The translations under genes and the position numbers were made by a program. From Alphaproteobacteria bacterium (GTDB taxonomy: Bacteria > Pseudomonadota > Alphaproteobacteria > UBA9655): a stretch of 48,339 nucleotides of DNA. Below, piece by piece: positions 32,344 through 41,554 of the stretch. The notes under the pieces are model-generated. The model worked only from the letters and a program-made list of their open reading frames with translations. It was not told where the DNA came from and did not search any database. Position 1 is the stretch's first letter. Each line of letters starts with the position of its first letter. The DNA is taken from positions 1-48,339 of the forward strand of contig JABDEE010000006.1 in NCBI GenBank assembly GCA_013287205.1. Reading direction: 5' to 3'.

Positions 32344-33870
32344 TTAGCGAAGGCGGACCTCAATCCTTGGAAAAACAGGGCTCGGTTCAGGAAGAAAAAC
32401 GCCTGCTTTCAGAGGCGTCTTAAGTCCCTCAAAGGTACGGTCCGCTTGGGCCAACTGATCCAAAATGGTCCCCGTTGATGACGGCATCACCGGTTGAGCA
32501 TAGATGGCCGCATGGCGGATCACCTCCATCAAGACATAGAGAACCGTATTCATCCGCGTGTGATCGGCAGGATCCTCAGACTTCCGCAAAGACCACGGCT
32601 TTTGGGCATCCACATAGCGATTTGCCTCCCCAATCACCTCCCAGATATGCTGACAATAGGCATGAAAGGCTTGGACTGCCATATCATCGTGCAATGTCTC
32701 ATGGAGATGAGCTGCCTTCGCAAGCAACTCCCGATCTTCTGGCGTAAACTCACCAGGGGTTGGAATACAGGCCCCCGCATTTTTGTGCACAAAGGAAAGA
32801 ACCCGCTGGGTAAGATTTCCCAAATCGTTCGCCAGATCACTGTTGAGTCGCCCAATCAATGCCGGTTCTGAAAAGTCTCCATCTTGCCCAAAAGGCACTT
32901 CCCGCATGAGAAAATACCGCACCGGATCCAATCCATAGGTGTCAATCAATTGAAAGGGATCGATAACATTGCCAACAGATTTTGACATTTTTTCGTTTCT
33001 GTTCGTCCACCACCCGTGGGCCATAATGCGTTTGGGGGGGGTCAGTCCCGCCCCCATCAAGAGCGCTGGCCAATAGACGGCATGAAACCGGATGATATCT
33101 TTCCCCATGAGGTGGATTGATTCTGGCCAAAATTTTTTGAAATCTTCTGTATGTGTGTCGGGATATCCCAAAGCGGTAATGTAGTTGGTGAGGGCATCAA
33201 TCCACACATACATCACGTGTCCTGGGTGACCCGGAACGGGGACACCCCAATCAAACTTTGACCGAGAAATCGAGAGATCCCTGAGCCCTCCCTTGATAAA
33301 ACTGATCACCTCATTTCGTCGCCCCACGGGACCAATGGCATCCGGATGCGCCTCATAATAGTCGAGAAGTGGTTTCTGAAAGGCAGAAAGCTTGAAGAAG
33401 AAAGAGGGCTCCTCCACCCACACGACAGGTGCGCCACTGGGCGCTTTTCCATCAACGATATCGGCTTCCTCAACATAAGCCTCATCCCGCAGGGCGTACC
33501 ACCCTGCATAGACGTCCCTGTAGATGAATCCCGCGGCTTCCAATTTCTCCCACAAAGTTTGAGCGGCTTTGTAATGACGCTCTTCTGTGGTGCGGATAAA
33601 AACATCATAGGAGGCATTCACACGATCCGACATCTCTCGCCACACAATCGAGAGACGATCGGTGTAAGCTTGCGGCGATTCTCCAGCCTCATGTGCGGCT
33701 TGAGCCACCTTTTGGCCGTGATCATCAGTTCCTGTGAGGAACATAACGTCTGCCCCCGTAAGGCGCCAATAACGGGCCAGTACATCAGCCGCAACGGTTG
33801 TATACACATGCCCTAAGTGAGGTGTGCCATTCAAATAATAGATAGGGGTTGTGATGTAACGCGCTGTCAT
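32344..33870 (-). CDS. metG: methionyl-tRNA synthetase
   Basis: YITTPIYYLNGTPHLGHVYTTVAADVLARYWR...HGWWTNRNEKMSKSVGNVIDP. Confidence 0.97.
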   Translation of the reverse strand: MTARYITTPIYYLNGTPHLGHVYTTVAADVLARYWRLTGADVMFLTGTDDHGQKVAQAAHEAGESPQAYTDRLSIVWREMSDRVNASYDVFIRTTEERHYKAAQTLWEKLEAAGFIYRDVYAGWYALRDEAYVEEADIVDGKAPSGAPVVWVEEPSFFFKLSAFQKPLLDYYEAHPDAIGPVGRRNEVISFIKGGLRDLSISRSKFDWGVPVPGHPGHVMYVWIDALTNYITALGYPDTHTEDFKKFWPESIHLMGKDIIRFHAVYWPALLMGAGLTPPKRIMAHGWWTNRNEKMSKSVGNVIDPFQLIDTYGLDPVRYFLMREVPFGQDGDFSEPALIGRLNSDLANDLGNLTQRVLSFVHKNAGACIPTPGEFTPEDRELLAKAAHLHETLHDDMAVQAFHAYCQHIWEVIGEANRYVDAQKPWSLRKSEDPADHTRMNTVLYVLMEVIRHAAIYAQPVMPSSTGTILDQLAQADRTFEGLKTPLKAGVFLPEPSPVFPRIEVRLR

Positions 33871-34809
33871 GGCGAAACTCCTTTTCGTAAATTGTCAAAC
33901 ACACACGCCAAGGTCGCCTTCTTTTCAAGCTGGGCAAAGTGACACTGATCAAACAAGTTTTCCACCTTTTCATAAATTCTTATCCCTTGATCAAGGGAGT
34001 ATTTATCAAAGAAAGAAGGGCGATTTTCGACTTTTTCCAGAAGGGCGTTGTGCAAAAAGCTCCGCACAAAATCCTCAACCAATTCATAAGATCCTTTTTC
34101 GCCACCATAGGCATGAATAAAAGAGAGAGCAGGCCCCCCCCTCCAAGACTTTCTCTAAATCCTCATAAAGCTGGATTCCGTTCCCTTCCATAAAGCGCAT
34201 CAGGCGCCCTGGGCTTCCTTCAGCCCTCTCAAAAAAGGAAGGGGGCGTCAGTCCTTGGGACTTCAGGACAGCGGCCACATCATTTCCATCCAAAGGATTT
34301 AAAGGAAGGAAATGGCATCGTGACCGAATGGTGGGAAGAAGACTTTCCGGAAGAGAGGTTGTCAAAAAGAAAAGCGTCCGTGCAGGCGGTTCTTCAAGGC
34401 ATTTTAAAAGGGCATTGGCGGCGTTGCGATTGAGGCAATCCGCCCCGTCAATGATCAGAACACGCCATCCCCCCTCAAGAGGAGTTTGATGCAAAAAGTG
34501 GGTAAGGGCGCGGATCGGCTCAATGCCGATTTCGTCCTCCTCCCCTCCTCCAACAGCCCATAAATCGCCATGGCTGAAGGCCACGATTCGCCGATGCAAA
34601 GGATCATTTTCGTCAAAATGGGTGTTGCCATCCTGCCGCCCAGAGAGTACGTAGCGGGCATGATGAAAGGCGAAAGTTGCCTTACCCACCCCAACCGCTC
34701 CCCCAATAATCCAGGCATGAGGACAACGCGGAGAGTGAAAGGCGTGCATAAACGACTGTCGCGCAGCCTGATGGCCAAATAAGGTAGTGTTTTCTCGAGG
34801 TGTCAACAT
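33867..34809 (-). pseudogene. holB: DNA polymerase III delta' subunit, frameshifted at G8 (34134-34141 on + strand)
   Basis: FGHQAARQSFMHAFHSPRCPHAWIIGGAVGVGKATFAF...NALLKCLEEPPARTLFFL; removing one G yields LEGGPALSFIHAYGGEKGSYELVEDFVRSFLHNALLEK; ATGA overlap with metG. Confidence 0.85.
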
Positions 34810-34871
34810 GAGGAGAGTGTAGCAGAGAGAAGATCAGGACGTGTCAGGAAACAAGAGAGGGAAACGAACTT

Positions 34872-35098
34872 GTCATCCTTGATGAGAAGGCCTTGCACTC
34901 GACAGAGCCCGACGAAGCCTTTGGCGAAGTCGGGCGAAGTCGAGGGCTTTAGGCCCTTCTTAACCCGGGCGACGCCAAAGGCTTCGCCGTGGCGAGTCGA
35001 GGATCTTCTCGAAGCAGTGATGTTGTTGAAATAAGATCCCCGGTCAAGAAGTGCTAAAGCGCTACGATGTAGCGCAAGCACTTCTAGCCAGGGATGAC
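34872..35098. repeat. dispersed palindromic element, copy G
   Basis: gtcatccttgatgag...cttctagccagggatgac; inverse of copy F. Confidence 0.85.
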
Positions 35099-35129
35099 AA
35101 ACATTTCTAAACATCACACTCTCTCAGGT

Positions 35130-36731
35130 CTAAGAAGCAGGTCCTGCCTTTTCCTGAAAACTCTGCAGCGCCTCTGAATTGATTTTGAGGGGGTAACGAA
35201 TCCGCAAGGCATTCGTATAAGCCGTGAGCACATCTGTTTTATATTGATCCAACAGAACACTCTGGAACACCGCCATTTTCTCTTGTCTGACCTTCTCACC
35301 CGGAGACGTCACGGTGTTGAGACGCACCATCGCGATCCCTTCTGGAAGAATGGCCATCCCTGCTTGCCCGGGTTGTAAGGAAAAGATGAGATCCTTCACC
35401 GCATCAGAAACAGTTGGAGAAGGCTTATCCAAAGACACCGCAGGAAGAGGTTTAAGTCCCTGTAAAGTTCCGCTTCCTTGCTGGAATTTTTTGAGCTCTT
35501 CTTGGACTTTCGTATGCGCAATTTTAAATTGCTCGGCTTCCTGCCATGTTTTCAAAACAAACGCTTGCCGTTTGGCAAAAGGCTGGAGTGTCGGAGGAAT
35601 GACCTTATCGACTTTGACTGCATAATACACCCCATTCTTCGCTTGAATGAAGGGCGTATCTGCATCTTGCGCAAGTTCAAACGCACTTTGCAGCAGTTCT
35701 TGAGCAAATTGACTCTCTTTCGGCAAGGAAGAGGCACGGATTTCCCCCTGCACCTGGCCCTTGTTGTCCACAAGCTCTAACTTAAGTAAGTTGACTTCTT
35801 TTACGGCCGTTGCCAGTTCCGCAAACGTCGCCCCTCCTGCCAATCGATCGTCTAAATCTTGGGTAATTTTATAGAGCGCCTCATTCGCTCTTTCTTTTTT
35901 GAGCGCATCAGCAATGGAGGCTTTTACCTGCTCAAAGGGTTCCTTATGGCCATTTGTCTCATAGATAGCCTTAATGTCTTCAGCCGCAACAGCAATGGTG
36001 GCCGCAATCGCAGCTGGATCAAGCACGAGCACTGTAAGCGTTCGCAACTCTGGGGTTGTGAAGGCTTTCTTATGTTTGGTGTAGAATGCTTCTAAGACTT
36101 TCGTACTGGGCGCAGCCGGAACGGGCATATCTTGAGGCACAACAAGACGCATGCTCGCCCCCCGCCGTTGATATTGGATATCAAAGAGGGCCTCCAAGAG
36201 GTCAGAAGGAAGCTTCACCCCTACAATGACGGCATTAATGAGTTGCTCACGCAACATCTCCTCACGCACATCTTGAAGAAATCCATCCTCAGAAAAACCA
36301 TTTGCCTTTAAAATTTGGGAGAATCGCGCATGGCTAAAGGTCCCATCCGCTTCCTGAAAAGCTTTGAGGGTATGAACGCGCTCCCGCAAGGCCTCATCCG
36401 ACACCACCAACCCTAAGCGGGTCGCTTCAAGATTCAAAAGACTTGTATGAATCATAAGGTCCAAAACTTGCTGAGGAAGGCCTGAACGGATAAGCTCATC
36501 TGGCGTCACCGAAGTGGGCGATTGAGCCATCATCGCTTGCACCTGATCATGCACCTTTTTTGCAAGTTCAGCACGGCTAATGGAGAGGGAACCCACTTCC
36601 GCCACAACAGCATGCGACCCGCCGCGTTGCAACAAGCTGTTCCCCCCAAAGACCATAAAGCTTAAAGCAACAAGCCCAAGAAAAATTTTTGCGGCCCGAG
36701 ATTGAGAGAATCTTTGAAAAAGCTGTATCAT
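35130..36731 (-). CDS. PpiD/SurA-like periplasmic folding chaperone
   Basis: MIQLFQRFSQSRAAKIFLGLVALSFMVFGG, single TM then SurA_N-like domain. Confidence 0.8.
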   Translation of the reverse strand: MIQLFQRFSQSRAAKIFLGLVALSFMVFGGNSLLQRGGSHAVVAEVGSLSISRAELAKKVHDQVQAMMAQSPTSVTPDELIRSGLPQQVLDLMIHTSLLNLEATRLGLVVSDEALRERVHTLKAFQEADGTFSHARFSQILKANGFSEDGFLQDVREEMLREQLINAVIVGVKLPSDLLEALFDIQYQRRGASMRLVVPQDMPVPAAPSTKVLEAFYTKHKKAFTTPELRTLTVLVLDPAAIAATIAVAAEDIKAIYETNGHKEPFEQVKASIADALKKERANEALYKITQDLDDRLAGGATFAELATAVKEVNLLKLELVDNKGQVQGEIRASSLPKESQFAQELLQSAFELAQDADTPFIQAKNGVYYAVKVDKVIPPTLQPFAKRQAFVLKTWQEAEQFKIAHTKVQEELKKFQQGSGTLQGLKPLPAVSLDKPSPTVSDAVKDLIFSLQPGQAGMAILPEGIAMVRLNTVTSPGEKVRQEKMAVFQSVLLDQYKTDVLTAYTNALRIRYPLKINSEALQSFQEKAGPAS

Positions 36732-36941
36732 GGTTAGCGTCCGTTAGATAAAAAATTTTGTTGAGAGTACAAGGTCCTGAAAGAATGCGCAAGGAGGCCT
36801 GTTAGGCAAAAAAGGAGCCTCATCAACATTCTAGACTGCTCTCTGAGAAAGGGGTTTTTAAACCAGAACCTCCTATTTAATAGTTTATATGATGAACATT
36901 AAGAATCACGCACAAATTAAATCGGAAAAGAAAAAAAGCGA

Positions 36942-36977
36942 GCCAATCGCTGACGGATAAAGCCATTAGCGATTGGC
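36942..36977 (-). terminator. Rho-independent terminator for the 37011-37805 gene
   Basis: On the minus strand gccaatcgct...agcgattggc followed by tcgctttttttc. Confidence 0.75.
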
Positions 36978-37010
36978 CCAAAAATAGTCGCCACAATCAA
37001 AAAATGTTAT

Positions 37011-37805
37011 TTATGTTTTAATATGCGAGCGAATTGTACGAGGCCAATGGCACCCATCACGCTCCCTATCACACCGTGTCCAGGTTGTTGTAGTACATTT
37101 ATGTTCCCGTGGAACACCTAACGGCCAACTTGTTAGGATACTGTCCTTGAATCGATCCGTACCTTCATCCCATAGTTGAACAACACTTTCTTGACGACTT
37201 GCCTCCATTGTGAAACTTATTTCTCCGTAAAACTGTTGTCCTCTAGACGCTAAGGAATGTCTACTGAGTAACGCTACAGAGAGCAGAGAGTCCAATTTAT
37301 GCGAATCCAAAAGCTTTGCCATTGCGTCTAAAAATTCAGGACTACGTTGAATGAGTTTGCTGCCTTCATAAACCGCTTCATCATTAGAAGCTTCAAACAT
37401 CTGGGGGGCTTCCGCACGTGAAAGAATCCAACTCGCAGGAATCATTCTCTTACCCATCGCTTCCCTGAGAGCTTGAGAAGATGTTATAAGAGATGGCCGC
37501 TCATCATATGTACCATATTCTTCTGCCATTATATGCCCATCTTTAACAGAAAAGTGCCTATGGGTAAGGCGCATTCCAACGTGCGATCCTAAGTCATAAC
37601 GATCCACGACGGATCGAGCTTCTTTCATGAAAGGTTCAAATGTCCCCGACTCTTTAAGTGCAGCATCTTGTGCATCAGGACCAGGAAGAGAGTTATATTG
37701 CTTTCCATATGCAGCTACATCCAAGTCATCTAATGAAAAATGAGCTGCAGAGACTCCCGTAGCTGTAATCAGGAGAATTATTGTTACACAAAATAGTCTG
37801 TACAT
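37011..37805 (-). CDS. exported protein of unknown function
   Basis: MYRLFCVTIILLITATGVSAAHFSLDD signal peptide; terminator downstream. Confidence 0.6.
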   Translation of the reverse strand: MYRLFCVTIILLITATGVSAAHFSLDDLDVAAYGKQYNSLPGPDAQDAALKESGTFEPFMKEARSVVDRYDLGSHVGMRLTHRHFSVKDGHIMAEEYGTYDERPSLITSSQALREAMGKRMIPASWILSRAEAPQMFEASNDEAVYEGSKLIQRSPEFLDAMAKLLDSHKLDSLLSVALLSRHSLASRGQQFYGEISFTMEASRQESVVQLWDEGTDRFKDSILTSWPLGVPREHKCTTTTWTRCDRERDGCHWPRTIRSHIKT

Positions 37806-37979
37806 ATATGTTCCTTTTCTGTTTTGAGGGCAAGCTTATTCTAAGCATGCTAAGAACAATTGCAGGAGGAAAGGAGTTCGACAAGTTTAAAATTTTACTT
37901 ATTTTAACATAAACAGATGATAGCATCACATGAAAATTGTGCTAAAAGAAGAAGCTACAAATTTAGAGATACCCAAAAG

Positions 37980-38555
37980 ATGAAGAAACTTTTACTCCTT
38001 CTTAGCGTCGTGAGCATATATACACCATCTCTTATGGCTCATGTGCCAAAAGACGTAGACATTCTTATTAAAAAACATGAATATGCGAAAGCCATTGCCT
38101 TCCTAACTCCCTTAGCAGCGCAAGAGAATGCTGAAGCGCAGAATAAGCTTGGAGAAATCTACCATAATCTTAACTCCTTTCAAGAGAGCCAACCTTCATC
38201 TGTCCAAGATTACGCAAAAGCTCGGGAATGGTATTCAAAGGCAGCTGCACAAGGTCACGGAGAGGCAGCAAACCATTTGGGAAGAATTTATCTAAATGGC
38301 GAAGGCGTTCCGAAAGATGAAGCCATGGCCATGCATTGGTATAAAAAAGGCATGAATTTAGGAAATGCACAAGCAGAAGTTAACTATTATGCGATGACCG
38401 ACAACCCTTTCTATTATATCTTGCAAAAAGCCATTGATGGAGATTCTGAAGCTCGTCAAGTGGTGGCAAAATTTTACCATTCTGGAGGAAAAATCATTAT
38501 TAAAAAAGACACGAAAAAAGCGGCATTATATCGTGAGATCAAACCAAATCATTAA
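37980..38555 (+). CDS. exported Sel1-like repeat protein
   Basis: Signal MKKLLLLLSVVSIYTPSLMA; DYAKAREWYSKAAAQGHGEAANHLGRIYLNGEGVPKDEAMAMHWYKKG. Confidence 0.8.
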   Translation: MKKLLLLLSVVSIYTPSLMAHVPKDVDILIKKHEYAKAIAFLTPLAAQENAEAQNKLGEIYHNLNSFQESQPSSVQDYAKAREWYSKAAAQGHGEAANHLGRIYLNGEGVPKDEAMAMHWYKKGMNLGNAQAEVNYYAMTDNPFYYILQKAIDGDSEARQVVAKFYHSGGKIIIKKDTKKAALYREIKPNH

Positions 38556-38662
38556 CATATATCAAAAAGCCACAACATACGGCCGCTGACTGGCTGCATG
38601 TCTTCCTGTAGCTTACAAAGCCTTACAGGACACTTTTCTTTAAAAATGTCCTATACTAACTT

Positions 38663-39631
38663 TTAAAGTTTGTTGGGACGTGCTGGGCATTGTAGAAACT
38701 TGCCCTGACAATACTGCGTACAGCTGTATCTACTGATTTTCAGGTATGCCGAAACAGATCTCTTCTGCCGTACTCCTTGAATCGCCTCTCCCAACAAAGG
38801 AGCGATGGAAAGCATCCGGATCTTAGGATGACTCTTGAGCAAGTAAACACTATCCGTCACCACCACTTCCTGCAAAAAAGAAGCCTCAATGCGCTGCAGC
38901 GCTGATCCAGAAAAAACCCCATGGGTCACATAGCCGCGCACAGAAAGCGCCCCCTTTTGCATCAACGCCTCAGCAGCCGTACAAAGAGTTTCGCCTGAAT
39001 CAAGAAGATCATCTACAAGGATGCAGTGATGCCCTATCACCTCCCCCCTCACGGTCCCCGTTGATCCACGTTGCTTCTCAATCACCGCAAGACCGCAAGA
39101 AAGATGGGTCGCCAAAGACCGGGCCCGCGCGATGCCACCGAGATCAGGTGACACCACGAGGAGATTTCCCTGAGGCCCTCTAGCCAAAATATCTGTGTGA
39201 AAGAGGGAAGTGGCACACACGCTGTCCACAGAAATGTTAAGGTGAGGCGTATGCAAATCCAGGGTGAGAATGCGCTGGGCTCCGGCTGTTATGAGAAGGT
39301 CTGTCACCAATTTGGCCGCATGAGACGCCAAGGGACTCGAAGGACGATCCTGACGCCCATACCCAAAATAGGGGATACAGGCTGTAATGCTGCGTGCCGC
39401 ATTCCGCTTGAGGATTTCAAGAATAAGCAAGAGCTCCATCACATGATCATTGGCGGGGTGGTTTGTAGATTGGAGAACAACCACATCCTCCCCATCCACA
39501 CTTTCCAGAATCTCGACAAAAGTTTCACCATCTGGAAACTGACTGATGCGGGTCGCTGTCAAAGGAATGCCCAGGAAATCTCCAACGGCCAGGGCAAGTG
39601 GACGATTGCTGTTGCAGGCAATCAATTGCAT
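38663..39631 (-). CDS. prs: ribose-phosphate pyrophosphokinase, divergent, with C-terminal extension
   Basis: FPDGETFVEI...YFGYGRQDRPSSP...LDLHTPHLN...VVSPDLGGIARA...CILVDDLLDSGETL. Confidence 0.88.
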   Translation of the reverse strand: MQLIACNSNRPLALAVGDFLGIPLTATRISQFPDGETFVEILESVDGEDVVVLQSTNHPANDHVMELLLILEILKRNAARSITACIPYFGYGRQDRPSSPLASHAAKLVTDLLITAGAQRILTLDLHTPHLNISVDSVCATSLFHTDILARGPQGNLLVVSPDLGGIARARSLATHLSCGLAVIEKQRGSTGTVRGEVIGHHCILVDDLLDSGETLCTAAEALMQKGALSVRGYVTHGVFSGSALQRIEASFLQEVVVTDSVYLLKSHPKIRMLSIAPLLGEAIQGVRQKRSVSAYLKISRYSCTQYCQGKFLQCPARPNKL

Positions 39632-39645
39632 CGAAAATCCTCCCC

Positions 39646-41007
39646 TTATCGAGCTTTCAAGAGCATCCTCTTCAGCGTTATCTCATCCAAGCCAGCGGAA
39701 GGACGTACTTCAATATGTTGAGAGACGCCCGTTGTGGTTTCAAGAGCCGTCACCGTTAACAAGCCATCCACATCAACCGCGAAATCAACGCGGATGCGGG
39801 CGGCCCCTGCAGGTAAAGGAGGAATCCCTTTAAGCTCAAAACATGCCAAAGAAAGACAATCTTCCGCACGTTCCCTTTCCCCTTGCACCACGCGAATGAC
39901 CATCCCGTCCTGTCCTTCTTGATGGGTCGTAAACGCTTGAGACGCCAAAGCCGGCAAGGGTGTGTTGCGCGGAATGAGTCTTTCGACGAATCCCCCCATG
40001 GTCTCAAGCCCCAAAGACAGAGGCGTCACATCCAAAAGCAAAGTGGTTGATCCGTGGGTCAACCCATGAGCGACAAGAGACGCCCCCAAAGCAACAGCCT
40101 GATCGGGATCAATATCGCACAGGGGAGGCTGTCCAAAAAACGTCTCCACCGATTGGCGGACAAGAGGCACACGGGTCATGCCTCCGACTAAAACAATCCC
40201 CGCAATGTCTTGAGGAGATAATCCTGCTTCTTTCATTGTTTCAGAGGTAATCAAAAGCGTCCGCTCAATCAGGGGCGCGGCAAGGATTTCAAGCTCTTTG
40301 CGCGTGACCCCCTCCCATATCTCAACCTCTGTAAGGCGTTCCTTGATGAGACGTGATTGCTCAAGAGATACATCTTTATAAGTTGCAATCGCTTGGTCAA
40401 GATCATCCCCGCCGAGCGAAAGATCCCCCCCTGTGGCCAAGACCTGGAAAACGCCTTCTTCCAGTTTCAAAAGAGAAAGATCAAAGGTCCCTCCTCCAAA
40501 ATCATAAATGGCGTAGATCCCTTGGGCGCCCGTTTCCAATCCATAAGCGAGGGCTGCTGCTGTGGGCTCATTGAGAAGACGGAGCACTTTAATCCCTGCG
40601 AGCGCTGCCGCTTGCTTGGTTGCTACCCGCGCGGCCTCATCAAAATAGGCAGGAACGGAAATAACGGCCGCTTCCAAAGGCGCTTGCACCTCTGATTCCA
40701 CAAGTTTTTTCAAATGAGCGAGAATAAGACCTGCCGCTTCCACGGGCGTCACCCCAAGAGATAAAGGAACTTGACCTTGTCCCATAAAGCGTTTTGTTGA
40801 TTTCAAAGATGTACCCGAAGAGATACCCACCTTGATGTCTTCTCCCTCCAGACTCAGAATGGAAGGAATAAGGGGACCGCTTCCCTTGAAAGGGAGAACC
40901 TGTGGTTTCCCCTCACGCACAAGAGCAACCACCGAATGGGTTGTCCCTAAATCAATCCCAACAACAATGCCTTGAGAAACGCCTGGCTCAACAAGTTGCA
41001 ACAGCAT
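39646..41007 (-). CDS. hscA: HscA-like Hsp70 chaperone, short
   Basis: MLLQLVEPGVSQ...VGIDLGTTHSVVALV...NEPTAAALAYGLE...YDFGGGTFDLSLL; ends before the lid domain. Confidence 0.8.
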   Translation of the reverse strand: MLLQLVEPGVSQGIVVGIDLGTTHSVVALVREGKPQVLPFKGSGPLIPSILSLEGEDIKVGISSGTSLKSTKRFMGQGQVPLSLGVTPVEAAGLILAHLKKLVESEVQAPLEAAVISVPAYFDEAARVATKQAAALAGIKVLRLLNEPTAAALAYGLETGAQGIYAIYDFGGGTFDLSLLKLEEGVFQVLATGGDLSLGGDDLDQAIATYKDVSLEQSRLIKERLTEVEIWEGVTRKELEILAAPLIERTLLITSETMKEAGLSPQDIAGIVLVGGMTRVPLVRQSVETFFGQPPLCDIDPDQAVALGASLVAHGLTHGSTTLLLDVTPLSLGLETMGGFVERLIPRNTPLPALASQAFTTHQEGQDGMVIRVVQGERERAEDCLSLACFELKGIPPLPAGAARIRVDFAVDVDGLLTVTALETTTGVSQHIEVRPSAGLDEITLKRMLLKAR

Positions 41008-41452
41008 TATTAATTTCGTCGGGAAAGAAAGATTTATCCAGGCACTGCGCAATGGTGAAAGGACATTTTGCAGGGAAGTCGCGTTCCTTTAAATTGGTCT
41101 CATCAACCGTAACCTCTACGGCTTTCTTATAGGCAACGCCTAGACTTTCTTCCAATTCCTTCCACAAGCTGGGGCTTTCTTCTAAAAGATTCGCAAGACT
41201 AAAACGAAGTTCACCAATCGCATACTTCCAGCTCCGTCCGCCCGGGGGATACTGCCACTTCAGCAAATGGGTAAGCAGCAAAATAAGCCGCTGCATGAGT
41301 TCTCTTTTTTCACTTCTGGCCATACCTTCAAGCTCCTCCGCCACGTTGTCGATATCAATTTCTGAAAATTTTCCCTGTCGTAAAAGAGCTGCATTATGAT
41401 TAAGCCACGCATAAAAATCACCGTTATAATCTGTATTTTTCAGGTGACTCAT
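40988..41452 (-). CDS. DUF29 family protein
   Basis: YNGDFYAWLNHNAALLRQGKFSEIDIDNVAEELEGMARSEKRELMQRLILLLTHLLKWQYPP. Confidence 0.85.
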   Translation of the reverse strand: MSHLKNTDYNGDFYAWLNHNAALLRQGKFSEIDIDNVAEELEGMARSEKRELMQRLILLLTHLLKWQYPPGGRSWKYAIGELRFSLANLLEESPSLWKELEESLGVAYKKAVEVTVDETNLKERDFPAKCPFTIAQCLDKSFFPDEINNAVATC

Positions 41453-41554
41453 AACGAACCCTTTCCTCCGCTGCCCTTGCAGGTGAATCCTAAGAAATTT
41501 TCCTCAAAAGGTCAAGCGCTCTCACGCTCATACACACACTCTCTCTTTCCACCT

